From contig NZ_CP067140.1 of NCBI RefSeq assembly GCF_028553805.1, forward strand, positions 248,001-312,000: a stretch of DNA of 64,000 nt, written 5' to 3'. The DNA comes from Paracoccus saliphilus (lineage in GTDB: Bacteria; Pseudomonadota; Alphaproteobacteria; Rhodobacterales; Rhodobacteraceae). The position numbers and the translations under genes are program-made. The notes below the pieces were generated by a model, which had not been told where the DNA came from, searched no databases, and was given only the letters and a program-made list of their open reading frames with translations. Shown one piece after another: positions 18,673 to 28,225 of the stretch; the first letter of the stretch is position 1, and every line of letters begins with the position of its first letter.

Positions 18673-18870
18673 TCAGAGGCCGCGTGCAATCCGCTCGATG
18701 TCGCCGCGGTTCAGGCCGATATCGTCCAGTTCGCGGTCCGACAGGCGGCCCAGTTCGCGACGGGTTTGGCGCGTGTCGATCCACGACCCGATCAGCGAAG
18801 CAAGATTTGCGACGACACTGCCAAGACCTCCAACTGCAAAGCTGCGGTTCGTTTCGATGGCGGACATCAT
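18673..18870 (-). CDS. DUF1127 small protein
   Basis: A 65-aa protein with the DUF1127 (YjiS-like) C-terminal motif: TRRELGRLSDRELDDIGLNRGD in residues about 36-57, described as an Arg-rich helix followed by LSDRELDDIGL. In rhizobia and Rhodobacter, DUF1127 proteins affect small-RNA and phosphate/carbon regulation. The gene has its own promoter region upstream and a strong terminator, so it is expressed alone, as is common for the family. Confidence 0.9.
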   Translation of the reverse strand: MMSAIETNRSFAVGGLGSVVANLASLIGSWIDTRQTRRELGRLSDRELDDIGLNRGDIERIARGL

Positions 18871-18969
18871 ATCACCTGTTCTAAGATTGCCCGATCAATG
18901 GGCATGTTTCGGATAAGCAGGAGATAGATTGTGCAGGTGCAGAATTGTAGGCGTGAAATCAGCAAACCC

Positions 18970-19020
18970 GCTATGCAGTTTCTGCAGGTTATTTAGCAAT
19001 TAACGGTAATGCTGCATAGC
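18970..19020. other. Inverted repeat in the DUF1127 upstream region
   Basis: GCTATGCAG (18970-18978) and its exact complement CTGCATAGC (19012-19020) flank an AT-rich segment. That segment contains TTAT-N7-TTAA (18989-19003), one base from the CtrA consensus TTAA-N7-TTAA. It may be an operator or the rsmE terminator; no T-run follows. Confidence 0.35.
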
Positions 19021-19066
19021 AGCGATTCTGGGGCGCTCATGCAGATTTCAGCTGCGGATGTTTCAT

Positions 19067-19786
19067 TTAGCGCCAATCGCCTAGCACTGCCTGCCAGAGC
19101 GTCATTGCCGCCACGGCAGCCGTATCCGCACGCAGAATCCTTGGGCCGAGGCTGATTCGCTCAACAAAATTCAGTGCCTGCAAGCGAGATCGCTCTGCCT
19201 CGGAAAAGCCGCCTTCGGGGCCGATCAGGATAGCCCAAGGGCCGGAGGACAGCCCGGCCAATGTCTGGGCGGGGCCGGCCATGGTCTCGTCTGCCCACAA
19301 TATCCGACGGGTCTCGTCCCAACTATCCAACAGGCGGGACAGCGGCACAAGCTTTTCCACGCCCGGCACATAGGTGCCGCCGCATTGTTCGGCCGCCTCG
19401 ATGGCATGGGCTTGAAGACGATCCTGCCGGATACGTTCGGAATTGGTGAAATCGGTCTGGACGGGCAGGATATGCGCGGCTCCCAGCTCTGCCGCCTTCT
19501 CGACGATAAAATCGGTGCGCGCTTTCTTGATCGGCGCGAATAACAGCCAGAGATCGGGAGGATTGCGCTGCGGGGCGGTTTGCTCCAGCAGTTCCAGACT
19601 GCCGCCGCGCTTGCCCGCCTCGACGATCTTTGCGGACCATTCCCCGTCGCGACCGTTGAAGACCGAGATCACCTCTCCCGCACGCAGCCGCATGACGCCC
19701 GACAGGTAATGCGCCTGCGCAGCTTCCAGCGTGACGGGTTGTCCCGTGGCCAGAGGGTGATCTATGAACAGTCTTATCTTCGCCAT
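19067..19786 (-). CDS. rsmE: 16S rRNA (uracil(1498)-N3)-methyltransferase
   Basis: RsmE (239 aa), a SPOUT-fold methyltransferase that modifies U1498 of 16S rRNA. It has a PUA-like N-terminal domain (HYLSGVMRLRAGEVI) and the C-terminal SAM-binding trefoil knot with LIGPEGGFSEAE and SLGPRILRADTA, the hallmark family motifs. The start codon is 14 bases from that of the divergent ubiA gene, so the promoters must overlap. Confidence 0.95.
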   Translation of the reverse strand: MAKIRLFIDHPLATGQPVTLEAAQAHYLSGVMRLRAGEVISVFNGRDGEWSAKIVEAGKRGGSLELLEQTAPQRNPPDLWLLFAPIKKARTDFIVEKAAELGAAHILPVQTDFTNSERIRQDRLQAHAIEAAEQCGGTYVPGVEKLVPLSRLLDSWDETRRILWADETMAGPAQTLAGLSSGPWAILIGPEGGFSEAERSRLQALNFVERISLGPRILRADTAAVAAMTLWQAVLGDWR

Positions 19787-19800
19787 GACAGGCAGACGCT

Positions 19801-20739
19801 ATGCAAAGCCAGACGAAAAAGCCAGACACCGTCGCGGATGCGCCCAAGGGAAATTGGGTGGATCGATATGCGCCCGAATCCTGGCGGCCCTGGTTGCACC
19901 TTAGCCGGGCCGACCGGCCCATCGGAACCTGGCTGCTATTGTTGCCCTGCTGGTGGGGAATCGGACTGGCGATGATGGCGGATGCGCCAGAATGGCGCGA
20001 CCTGTGGATCGCGATAGCCTGTGGCCTTGGCGCGCTGGTGATGCGCGGAGCGGGCTGCACATGGAACGATATCACCGACCGGGATATCGATGCGAAGGTC
20101 GCCCGGACGAGATCACGCCCCCTGCCCTCGGGGCGGGTGACACTGCGTGGAGCCTATCTGTGGCTGATCGCGCAGGGGCTGGTGGGGTTCGTGATCCTGC
20201 TGACATTGGGCAAGGCCGCGATCTGGATGGGGGTGGCCTCGCTGGCTCTGGTGGCAATCTATCCCTTCGCCAAGCGTTTTACATGGTGGCCGCAGATTTT
20301 CCTTGGCCTCGCTTTCAACTGGGGGGTGATGCTGGCCTATACCGCGCATATGGGGCGTCTGGATGTCGCCCCGGTGATTGCGTGGGTGGCAGGCATTGCC
20401 TGGACGATCTTCTACGATACCATCTACGCCCAACAGGATGTCGAGGATGACGCGCTGATCGGGGTCAAATCCACCGCCCGCCTGTTTGGCGAGAACAGCC
20501 CACGCATTCTTATGGGTTTCGCCCTGCTGGCGGTCCTGCTTCTGGCGGCGGCGATATCACTCACGGGTCGCAATCTGTTGATAGGTTGGCTCGGCCTGGC
20601 AGCTTTCGCCGGTCATCTATTCTGGCAATTGCGAATTTTTGATCCGAATCAAGATGATATTTGCCTGCGTTTGTTCCGCTCGAATCGTGATGCTGGTCTT
20701 CTGTTGGCAATATTTCTCGCTTTTGCGGGGTTGGTATGA
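19801..20739 (+). CDS. ubiA: 4-hydroxybenzoate octaprenyltransferase
   Basis: UbiA (312 aa) attaches the polyprenyl tail to 4-hydroxybenzoate in ubiquinone synthesis. It is a polytopic membrane protein. The first Asp-rich motif is NDITDRDIDAKVARTRSRP and the second is DTIYAQQDVEDD; both chelate the magnesium-diphosphate. A signal-like run of about nine hydrophobic segments follows the family pattern. It is divergent from rsmE. Confidence 0.96.
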   Translation: MQSQTKKPDTVADAPKGNWVDRYAPESWRPWLHLSRADRPIGTWLLLLPCWWGIGLAMMADAPEWRDLWIAIACGLGALVMRGAGCTWNDITDRDIDAKVARTRSRPLPSGRVTLRGAYLWLIAQGLVGFVILLTLGKAAIWMGVASLALVAIYPFAKRFTWWPQIFLGLAFNWGVMLAYTAHMGRLDVAPVIAWVAGIAWTIFYDTIYAQQDVEDDALIGVKSTARLFGENSPRILMGFALLAVLLLAAAISLTGRNLLIGWLGLAAFAGHLFWQLRIFDPNQDDICLRLFRSNRDAGLLLAIFLAFAGLV

Positions 20740-20801
20740 TTGCGCAGGCCGGAGGCCGCGGCTAGACCCATCCGGCCTGCAACAATCGTGAGGTGCCGTT
20801 C

Positions 20802-22973
20802 ATGGCGTCGTCCCGCAAACGCGTATCCACCTCTTTGGCGACACTTGTCGTTCTGGCTGGAATCGGTGGATTGAGTTGGTTCGGTGCGCGTGAAGCGGCG
20901 GATTTCATGGAACGGCGCTCTGGGGTCGAGGTGCGGAACGCATTGGCTGATGCCGGGCAGGATTGGGTCGCGGTTCGCAGCGATGGGCTGCAGGTCCTGC
21001 TGTCGGGAACCGCTCCGACCGAGGTGGAGCGCTTCCGTGCCGTGACTCAGGCTGGAACCGTGATCGATTCCAGCCGGATCGTGGATGAGATGACTGTGAT
21101 GGCCAGCGATGCTTTGGCTCCCCCAGCATTCAAGGTGGAACTGCTACGCAATGACGACGGGATCTCGCTGATCGGGCTGGTACCCGCTTCGACCGACCGG
21201 GCGGCCCTGGTCCATACCCTGCAGAGCGAGACGGCGGCTCCGAAAGTCACCGACCTGCTGGAGAATGCCGATTATCCGGCCCCGGAGCATTGGGATGAAG
21301 CGATCAGATATGGCTTGCGGGTCGCACAAATGACGCCACAGGCCAAGATCTCCATCGAAGCGGGGAATGTTGCGATCGAGGCACTTACCGAGAGCAGGGC
21401 CGAAAAAGGCCGGCTGGAGAAAGAACTGAGCCGCTCTCTGCCAGATTCGGTGGAACTGAACACGGATATATCCGCGCCACGCCCGGCGATAGCGCCCTTT
21501 ACGCTGCGTTTCATGATCGACGATCAGGGCGCGCGCTTCGATGCATGCGCTGCCGATGACGAGGAAGGCAGGGAGCGCATTCTGGCGGCCGCCGTCCGGG
21601 CCGGGGTCAAGGGAACACCCGGCTGTACGCTGGCGCTTGGCGCACCTGCGCCGGAATGGGCCGATGCGGTGGTTGCTGCGATTGGGGCGGTCGCTGCGTT
21701 GAAACGGGGCACCGTGACCCTTTCGGATGCCGATATTGCATTGACAGTGCCAGCAGGCGTGGAACGCTCTGATTTCGACAAGGTGGTTACCAATCTCGAA
21801 CAGGCGCTGCCCCCTGTCTTTTCGTTGAATGCCCATCTGGACGAGGCGCCCGATGCACCGACAGGACCGGCCGAGTTCTTCGCAACCATGTCGGCGGGTC
21901 GCGAAATGACCATGCGTGGCCGAATTGGCGACCAACAGATGTACGAGGCGGTCGACAGCTTTGCGCGAGCGCGGTTCACATCTGTTCAGGACAGCCTGCG
22001 CAGCGATGGAGATACGCCGGGCGGTTGGACGGTCAGGGTGATCGCGGGGCTTGAAGCCCTTGACGGGTTGGAGAAGGGGGCGGTCAAGGTGTCCCGGAAT
22101 ACGATTGAGCTTTCAGGGGATTCAGGTGACCCGCGTGCGGCGGAGCATGCCGCCGCCGCTTTGTCGAAACGTCTTGGTGCCGGTGCCAGGTATCAGCTTT
22201 CGATCCGATACGATCGTCGACTCGATCCGGCTCTGGCACTGCCTGACGGCGATCAATGCGTGGACCGGTTGAATATCATCATGTCGGAAGCGGCGATCGG
22301 GTTCGAGCCGAACAAATCAACGATCGCGGGTGATCCCACCGAGACCTTGGAGCGGATGTCGGAAGTCATGGCCGATTGCGCCGATTTCCAGATCGAAGCC
22401 GGAGGCCATACCGATTCGCAGGGATCGGAGGGGTTCAATGCCGACTTGTCACGGTCCCGGGCCCAAGCCCTGGTCAGTGCCATGTCAGATGCGGGAATCG
22501 ATGTCACGAACATGACCTCGCGCGGTTATGGCGAAAGCCAGCCCATTGCCACCAATGACACCGAGGAGGGCCGTGAAGAGAACCGCCGGATCGAATTCCG
22601 CCTGATCTCCGAGCAACCCGTTCGCACAGAGCCTTTGCCCGCACCGGTGACCGTCGAAGGAACGACAGGTGAGGCTATGGATGCCGAACCGGATGTGGAG
22701 GTGCGGATGCATGTTGCAGATGATCCGGAAGCCGGGGAAGAGGTTGCCGGGCCGGAGATGCCATCGGCGAACGACATCTCTGGTGCCGCCCCCGCGACGG
22801 TTGGTGCCAGCGAAGAGTTCCAGACACTGGACGAACGCGAAGAAAATATTAGGCTACCGGTTCAGACGCCCGACGATGGCACCCCTCGTCCCGCGCCTCG
22901 TCCTGACGCAATCGAGGGCGAGGGGGAAAGCGACGAAGGCGAAACCCAGCAAAGTGAAGCCACTGAAGAATGA
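20802..22973 (+). CDS. OmpA family protein with BON-like periplasmic repeats
   Basis: A protein of 723 aa anchored by one N-terminal hydrophobic segment (residues about 9-28). A long periplasmic region with repeated BON-like alpha/beta units follows (LLRNDDGISLIGLVPAS is one). Residues about 485-610 form an OmpA-type peptidoglycan-binding domain (IGFEPNKSTI, GGHTDSQGS, RGYGESQPIATN, ENRRIEF). The last 110 residues are acidic and disordered. GTG 20793 is possible, but ATG 20802 has TGAGG 8 bases upstream. Such proteins are conserved in Rhodobacterales; the function is unknown. Confidence 0.85.
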   Translation: MASSRKRVSTSLATLVVLAGIGGLSWFGAREAADFMERRSGVEVRNALADAGQDWVAVRSDGLQVLLSGTAPTEVERFRAVTQAGTVIDSSRIVDEMTVMASDALAPPAFKVELLRNDDGISLIGLVPASTDRAALVHTLQSETAAPKVTDLLENADYPAPEHWDEAIRYGLRVAQMTPQAKISIEAGNVAIEALTESRAEKGRLEKELSRSLPDSVELNTDISAPRPAIAPFTLRFMIDDQGARFDACAADDEEGRERILAAAVRAGVKGTPGCTLALGAPAPEWADAVVAAIGAVAALKRGTVTLSDADIALTVPAGVERSDFDKVVTNLEQALPPVFSLNAHLDEAPDAPTGPAEFFATMSAGREMTMRGRIGDQQMYEAVDSFARARFTSVQDSLRSDGDTPGGWTVRVIAGLEALDGLEKGAVKVSRNTIELSGDSGDPRAAEHAAAALSKRLGAGARYQLSIRYDRRLDPALALPDGDQCVDRLNIIMSEAAIGFEPNKSTIAGDPTETLERMSEVMADCADFQIEAGGHTDSQGSEGFNADLSRSRAQALVSAMSDAGIDVTNMTSRGYGESQPIATNDTEEGREENRRIEFRLISEQPVRTEPLPAPVTVEGTTGEAMDAEPDVEVRMHVADDPEAGEEVAGPEMPSANDISGAAPATVGASEEFQTLDEREENIRLPVQTPDDGTPRPAPRPDAIEGEGESDEGETQQSEATEE

Positions 22974-23299
22974 ACCGTACCGAATTCATCGCCGCCACCG
23001 CAGTTATCCTGTTCACCGCTTTTGTCGTGGGATGGCTCGTCGGGTTGATCGTCCAGCGACTGACACGTCCGACCAGGGCCAGCATGAACGAGCTGGACCG
23101 GATGGCTCAGCAACTCCACGAGGCAGAGGACGCGCGGGACATGGCCGTGGCACGGTTGGAAGAGCGTGAGGCGGAGCTGATGAGCCGGCTTGCAGCCGCA
23201 GATGTGGATTTACAGGCAACGATGGACGCGCTTCGGATCAGCCGTGCTGAAATCGAGGAATTGCGGGATTATATCGAGAAAAAGCTGGCGCCGCGCTGA
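22970..23299 (+). CDS. Small membrane-anchored coiled-coil protein
   Basis: A 109-aa protein whose start overlaps the OmpA-family gene stop by 4 bases (ATGA), so the two are coupled. One membrane segment (about residues 7-30, ATAVILFTAFVVGWLVGLIV) is followed by a long charged coiled coil (residues about 38-107) rich in Glu, Arg and Ala heptads. No family is recognised. The pairing suggests that it is a partner of the peptidoglycan-bound protein upstream. Confidence 0.75.
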   Translation: MNRTEFIAATAVILFTAFVVGWLVGLIVQRLTRPTRASMNELDRMAQQLHEAEDARDMAVARLEEREAELMSRLAAADVDLQATMDALRISRAEIEELRDYIEKKLAPR

Positions 23300-23312
23300 T
23301 TGTTTCGGTGGC

Positions 23313-23376
23313 GGGGGCTGTCCGCCCCCACCCAGCCCGTCGGGCTGGGTTCCCCCGAAGGTATTTAGGCAAAGAA
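23313..23376 (+). repeat. Interspersed 3'-end repeat, copy 5; double-hairpin terminator region
   Basis: Two perfect hairpins, GGGGGC-tgtcc-GCCCCC (23313-23329) and CCCAGCCC-gtc-GGGCTGGG (23331-23349), are followed by CCCCCGAAGGTATTTAGGC and AAGAAGAA. The tail is a diverged form of the repeat seen at 6364-6408. It sits between convergent genes and probably ends both transcripts. Confidence 0.65.
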
Positions 23377-23383
23377 GAATTCG

Positions 23384-24565
23384 TCAGATACCGGCGTCGA
23401 CGATGGCACGGGCAAGAACCGGGACGGTATCGCGGTTTAGCCCGGCGATGTTCAGGCGCGAATCGCCGACCATGTAGATGGCTGCATCGGTTTTCAGCTT
23501 CTTCACCTGCTCGGGTGTGGCGCCAAGGCGCGAGAACATTCCGCGATGCTGTGCGATGAAATCGAAGCGGTCGCTGCCCGACAGGTCGCGCAATTCCGAG
23601 GCGAGCTGTTCACGCAAGACCAGCATGCCGTTCCGAACATCTTCCAGTTCCGATGCCCAATCGGTGCGCAGCCCTTCGTCGGTCAGGATGGTACTCACGA
23701 TGCGGGCACCATGGTCGGGTGGGAAGGAATAGGTCTGGCGATTCAGGAAGGCGAGGGAGCCCTGGCTCAGGTCGCGGGCGGCACTGTTTTCGGCAAGCGC
23801 CATCAGGATACCGGTCCGTTCGCGGTAGATGCCGAAATTCTTCGAGCAGGACGCCGCGATCAACACTTCGGGCAGGCGGGTTGCCAACAGGCGGGTGGCG
23901 GCGGCATCGGTATCCAGCCCGTCGCCAAAACCCTGATAGGCCAGGTCAATCAACGGCACCGCGCCGGATTTTTCGAGGATCGCCGCGATCTCTTCCCATT
24001 GTTCCAGGGATAGATTGGCGCCGGTGGGATTATGGCAGCAGCCGTGCAGCAGCACGATGTCGCCCTTTCCGGCCTTGGTGATATCCTCTTTCATCGCCTC
24101 GAAATCGACACCTCGTGTGTCGTTGTCGAAGTACCGGTATTCGACGAAAGGCAGCCCCATGAATTTCATGATAGACAGGTGGTTGGGCCAAGTCGGGTCC
24201 GAGACATGGACGGTCAGGCCGGGATTGGCCAGCCGTGCCAGTTCCAGCGCCTGACGGACAGCACCGGTACCACCAACTGTCGCGAGCGAGGCGAGGCGGT
24301 CGGACGGCGCGTCGCCCAGCACCATCTGCGCCATTGCGTTGCGGAACTCCGGTTCGCCGGCAAGGCCGGTATAGGCCTTGGTGCTCTGCGCCTCCCAAAT
24401 CCGCTGTTCCGCGGTCTTGACCGCGCGCATGATCGGCGTCACGCCTTCGGGATTCCTGTAGACCCCGACGCCCAGATCGATTTTCCCCTGACGGGTATCG
24501 GCCTTGTATTCCTCGACCAGCATCAGGATCTTGTCGGGGGCTTGCGGTTTCAGATCGGTCAGCAT
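23384..24565 (-). CDS. Aromatic amino acid / aspartate aminotransferase
   Basis: A 393-aa class I PLP aminotransferase. DLGVGVYRNPEG near the N-terminus and the PLP-lysine region LIAASCSKNFGIYRERTG identify the aspartate/tyrosine aminotransferase subgroup (AspC/TyrB). The HGCCHNPTGANL segment contains the PLP-contacting Asn. The substrate (aromatic amino acids or aspartate) cannot be settled from sequence. ATG 24565 overlaps the sulfurtransferase stop by one base (TGATG), indicating an operon. Confidence 0.9.
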   Translation of the reverse strand: MLTDLKPQAPDKILMLVEEYKADTRQGKIDLGVGVYRNPEGVTPIMRAVKTAEQRIWEAQSTKAYTGLAGEPEFRNAMAQMVLGDAPSDRLASLATVGGTGAVRQALELARLANPGLTVHVSDPTWPNHLSIMKFMGLPFVEYRYFDNDTRGVDFEAMKEDITKAGKGDIVLLHGCCHNPTGANLSLEQWEEIAAILEKSGAVPLIDLAYQGFGDGLDTDAAATRLLATRLPEVLIAASCSKNFGIYRERTGILMALAENSAARDLSQGSLAFLNRQTYSFPPDHGARIVSTILTDEGLRTDWASELEDVRNGMLVLREQLASELRDLSGSDRFDFIAQHRGMFSRLGATPEQVKKLKTDAAIYMVGDSRLNIAGLNRDTVPVLARAIVDAGI

Positions 24566-25419
24566 CAGGCGTCTCCGGTTGCAATTTCGAGGTCGGGAAA
24601 GCTGCCCCATTCGGTCCAGCTTCCGTCATAGAGCGAGTGGTTGCGGTGACCGATCCGTTCCAGCGCGAGGCTGAGGATCGCGGCGGTCACGCCGCTGCCA
24701 CAACTGGTGATGGCGGGCTTCGACAGATCCACCCCGGCGGCTTCGAACTCGGCACGGATGGCCTCGGGGTCTTTCATCGTGCCGTCTTTGTTCAACAGGC
24801 GACCGAAGGGCAGGTTTGTGGAGCCTGGAATATGGCCCGCACGTAGGCCGGGACGTGGTTCGTCTGCCTCGCCGCGGAAGCGTTCCGGGGCGCGGGCGTC
24901 GATGATCTCGTGATCGCCCAGCTTCGAGGCGGCGGCAACCTGGGTCACGTCGCGCACCAGCCCCGCCTGACGTTGCACGGTGATGTGGCGGTCGCGCAAT
25001 ACTGGGGGCATGTCCTCGATCGGACGACCCTCGGCCTGCCATTTGGCAAAACCGCCATCCAGAACTGCCACATCGGTCTTGCCCATCAGGCGGAAGGTCC
25101 ACCAGACGCGGGCGGCGCTGCGAACATCGGAGTTGTCATAGACGACTACCTGGTGGCCGTCACCCACGCCCATCGCGCGCATCCGGCTGATGAACATCTC
25201 GACCGGAGGGGCCATATGCGGCAATTCGCTGCGCTTGTCGGAAATCGCCTCGATATCGAAGAACCGTGCGCCGGGGATATGCGCCCCGTCATACTCGGCG
25301 CGGGCATCGCGACCTGCTGCGGGCATATGCCAGCTTGCGTCGATCACCCGCAGATCAGGATCGTTCAGATGTCTGGCCAGCCATTCGGTTGAAACCAGCG
25401 TTTTCGGATCGTCCTGCAT
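24565..25419 (-). CDS. 3-mercaptopyruvate sulfurtransferase (rhodanese)
   Basis: A 284-aa protein with two rhodanese domains. The active-site loop CGSGVTA in the C-terminal domain is the mercaptopyruvate sulfurtransferase (SseA) type rather than the thiosulfate type CRxGxR. It moves sulfur from 3-mercaptopyruvate to thiophilic acceptors. Cysteine transamination gives 3-mercaptopyruvate, so the coupled aminotransferase downstream could supply its substrate; that link is inference. Confidence 0.92.
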   Translation of the reverse strand: MQDDPKTLVSTEWLARHLNDPDLRVIDASWHMPAAGRDARAEYDGAHIPGARFFDIEAISDKRSELPHMAPPVEMFISRMRAMGVGDGHQVVVYDNSDVRSAARVWWTFRLMGKTDVAVLDGGFAKWQAEGRPIEDMPPVLRDRHITVQRQAGLVRDVTQVAAASKLGDHEIIDARAPERFRGEADEPRPGLRAGHIPGSTNLPFGRLLNKDGTMKDPEAIRAEFEAAGVDLSKPAITSCGSGVTAAILSLALERIGHRNHSLYDGSWTEWGSFPDLEIATGDA

Positions 25420-25488
25420 CGGCGCCCCCCTTGTCGGTACTGGCCCGATTTACAGGGGGACGGGACAGGCTGCAATGGCGGGATTGGC

Positions 25489-25965
25489 TTATCCGTTTTG
25501 TTTCAGCAATCGTTGCTTCTGCCGGTTCCAGTCGCGCTTGGCAGAAGTTTCGCGCTTGTCGGCAACCTTCTTGCCCTTGGCGATGCCGATCTTAAGCTTT
25601 ACCAACCCGCGATGGTTGAAATACATCACCAGCGGCACGAGCGTCATCCCTTGCCGCCCAACGGCCTGCCACAGCCGCGCAAGTTCCCGTTTGTTCACCA
25701 GCAGCTTGCGCCTGCGGCGTTCCTCGTGCCCGAATACGCCGGCATTGGACAGCGAGGCGATATGCCCGTTGATCAGCCACAGTTCGCCATTCTCGATGGA
25801 GGCATAGCTTTCGGCGATATTCGACTGGCCGGTGCGCAGGGATTTCACCTCCGATCCGGTCAGCATGATGCCAACCTCCAGATCGCTTTCGATGAAGTAA
25901 TCGAAACGCGCCCGCCGGTTTTCCGCAATCACCTTGTAGTTCTTGTTTTCGCTTTCTTTGGCCAT
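25489..25965 (-). CDS. smpB: SsrA-binding protein
   Basis: SmpB (158 aa) binds tmRNA and brings it to stalled ribosomes. The oligonucleotide-binding fold is recognised from [39 protein letters not shown], and the C-terminal basic tail [19 protein letters not shown] that enters the mRNA channel. ATG 25965 gives the standard length. The tmRNA gene itself is not in the window. Confidence 0.97.
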   Translation of the reverse strand: MAKESENKNYKVIAENRRARFDYFIESDLEVGIMLTGSEVKSLRTGQSNIAESYASIENGELWLINGHIASLSNAGVFGHEERRRRKLLVNKRELARLWQAVGRQGMTLVPLVMYFNHRGLVKLKIGIAKGKKVADKRETSAKRDWNRQKQRLLKQNG

Positions 25966-26064
25966 GACGGCACCAGATAGGGATCGGTCAGGGCAAAGTA
26001 AAGATTTCCCGGCTTGCGGCGGGTGAGGGGCTCGCACAAACTGCCGGCAACAAGGGAGAGGCGA

Positions 26065-27057
26065 ATGAAACCCGGACCGCGCAACCTGATCACCGATGTC
26101 ACCGGCCTGCGGGTCGGCAATGCGCAGGATGTGGGGCTGCGTTCCGGCGCGACCGTGCTGACCGGCGATGCGCCTTTCGCGGCCTCGGTGCATGTCATGG
26201 GAGGGGCGCCGGGCACGCGGGACACCGATCTGCTGGCGCCCGACAAGCTGGTCTCACAGGTCGATGCGCTGGTGCTGTCGGGAGGTTCCGGATTCGGAGT
26301 GGCTGCTTGTGATGGCGTAATGGCAGGGCTGGCTGCGGAGGGCCGCGGCTTTGCCGTGGGCGAGGCACGGGTGCCGATCGTGCCCGGCGCGATTCTCTTC
26401 GACCTGCTCAATGGTGGAAAGAAGGATTGGGCGGAGAATCCCTATCCCGAACTCGGTTTGCGGGCCTACAAGGCCGCAACTTCGGAATTCGCCATCGGGA
26501 GCGAAGGCGCGGGGTCCGGAGCCATGACCGCACGATTGTGGGGTGGCTTGGGATCTGCCTCGGCAGTGCTGGAGAACGGGATGACGGTGGGGGCTCTGGT
26601 GGCAGTCAATGCGCTCGGCTCGGCCACCGTCGGCGAAACGCCGCATTTCTGGGCCGCTCCGTGGGAACTGGAGGATGAGTTCGGTGGCCTCGGACTTCCA
26701 TCCGAATTTCCTGCCGCTGCCGAGCCCACGCCGTTCAAGCGTCCGGGCGAAGCCACGACGATTGCCATCGTCGCGACGGATGCGAGCTTGGACAAGGCCG
26801 GGCTGCAAAGACTGGCGACGGTGGCGCATGACGGATTGGCCCGGGCGTTGGTTCCCAGTCATACACCCCTTGATGGCGATCTGGTATTTGCCGTCTCGAC
26901 CGGAGCGAAACCCCTGCAGGACGCGGTCGCGGATTCGTTCCTGCTTGGTCACACGGGGGCATCGGTTCTGGCGCGGGCCATTGCGCGGGCAGTCTTTGCC
27001 GCCAGATCGCGCCCCGACGATCATCGGGCTTGCTGGCAGGATATTGCGGAACGATAG
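26065..27057 (+). CDS. P1 family peptidase (DmpA-like)
   Basis: A 330-aa protein of the P1/DmpA self-processing N-terminal nucleophile family (S58). The family features are [16 protein letters not shown] at the start, [15 protein letters not shown] and, later, [26 protein letters not shown], where the Gly-Ser around the family cleavage site lies. These enzymes are aminopeptidases or beta-peptidases, but the substrate is unknown. The start at ATG 26065 is preceded by GGGAGAGG. Confidence 0.88.
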   Translation: MKPGPRNLITDVTGLRVGNAQDVGLRSGATVLTGDAPFAASVHVMGGAPGTRDTDLLAPDKLVSQVDALVLSGGSGFGVAACDGVMAGLAAEGRGFAVGEARVPIVPGAILFDLLNGGKKDWAENPYPELGLRAYKAATSEFAIGSEGAGSGAMTARLWGGLGSASAVLENGMTVGALVAVNALGSATVGETPHFWAAPWELEDEFGGLGLPSEFPAAAEPTPFKRPGEATTIAIVATDASLDKAGLQRLATVAHDGLARALVPSHTPLDGDLVFAVSTGAKPLQDAVADSFLLGHTGASVLARAIARAVFAARSRPDDHRACWQDIAER

Positions 27058-27132
27058 TGATTCTGTCGGCACTTGCGGATAAGGCGACAACAAGCCATTT
27101 TGCAGCCGCTTATCTGCCAGAGGAATCCCGCC

Positions 27133-28224
27133 ATGGATCTGCCCACATTGCTGACCGACATATCCGAGCGCTTGGGCGATCTGACTACGGCGCTGCTGAT
27201 CGGGCTGCTGACCGGGGCGCTGTTCGGCTTTGCCGCGCAGCGCTCTGCCTTTTGCCTGCGTTCGGCAGCGGTGGAACTGGCGCGGGGCCGCCCGGGACCG
27301 CGCATGGCGGTCTGGTTGATGGCGGTTGGCGCCGCGGTGCTGTCGGTGCAGGGCGCGCGGATGGCGGGGCTGTTCGACGCGGATACCGCGCAACTGATGA
27401 ATTTCGCCGGAAGCTGGTCCGGCGCGGTTATCGGCGGGCTGATCTTTGGCGTCGGCATGGTGTTGGCGCGGGGGTGTTCGGGACGGCTTCTGGTTCTGGC
27501 GGGGACCGGCAATCTGCGCTGCATGCTGGCCGGGCTGGTCTTTGCACTGGTTGCGCAGTTCACCATCGCGGGATTCCTCGCCCCGGTGCGGCAATCGGTA
27601 AACGGAATGTCGATGACCGCCGGAGGCCGCAACATGGATCTGCTGGCCGAATTTGGCTCGGGGCCGCTTGCCGGGGTTCTTGTTGGTGCAGTGATGCTGC
27701 TTGCAGCCATCGGTCTGGCAAGTCGAGCGGGGATCGGGCGCGGTGCGGGCATCTTTGCGGTGATCACGGGAATCGCCATCACCATCGGTTGGGTGCTGAC
27801 CTATACGCAATCGCTGGTCTCGTTCGAGCCTCTGGGCGTGGTCTCGGCCACGTTTGCGGCACCTTCGGCGAATGTCGTGCTGTCGCTCATGACCGCCGAA
27901 TTCGCGATGGATTTCAGCCTCGGCCTGATCCCCGGGGTGTTTCTCGGGGCGTTTCTTGGCGCGCTGGTCGGTGGTGAATTGCGGCTGGAGGGTTATCACA
28001 GCGTTCCGCAGATGCTGCGTTCTCTCGGCGGTGGGGCGCTGATGGGGTTCGGAGGCGTACTTGCGGGCGGTTGCGCGATCGGTGCGGGTGTCACCGGGGT
28101 ATCGATCTTTGTCGGGCCGCTGGTGCTGGCGACGGTCTGCTTTTTCATCGGCGCATGGGCGGCGGATCGGGTCGTGGATCGCGAGGCCGCCGTGGCGCAT
28201 GATCCGGTGCGGGTTCAGCGCTGA
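27133..28224 (+). CDS. YeeE/YedE family membrane transporter
   Basis: A 363-aa protein with about nine to ten hydrophobic segments and two YeeE/YedE repeats. The conserved Cys motifs occur in each half: SAFCLRSAAVE and ARGCSGRLL, then GGCAIGAGVTG near the end. Characterised relatives such as TsuA import thiosulfate, passing it along the cysteines. A full-length fused form is present here. No sulfur-oxidation gene is next to it, so the transported ion is not proven. Confidence 0.88.
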   Translation: MDLPTLLTDISERLGDLTTALLIGLLTGALFGFAAQRSAFCLRSAAVELARGRPGPRMAVWLMAVGAAVLSVQGARMAGLFDADTAQLMNFAGSWSGAVIGGLIFGVGMVLARGCSGRLLVLAGTGNLRCMLAGLVFALVAQFTIAGFLAPVRQSVNGMSMTAGGRNMDLLAEFGSGPLAGVLVGAVMLLAAIGLASRAGIGRGAGIFAVITGIAITIGWVLTYTQSLVSFEPLGVVSATFAAPSANVVLSLMTAEFAMDFSLGLIPGVFLGAFLGALVGGELRLEGYHSVPQMLRSLGGGALMGFGGVLAGGCAIGAGVTGVSIFVGPLVLATVCFFIGAWAADRVVDREAAVAHDPVRVQR

Positions 28225-28225
28225 A

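Noticed and set aside
26254..28200. 648-codon antisense frame over the P1 peptidase and YeeE genes
   Set aside because: Composition is Arg/Pro/His-rich shadow sequence, and both sense genes have intact family motifs.
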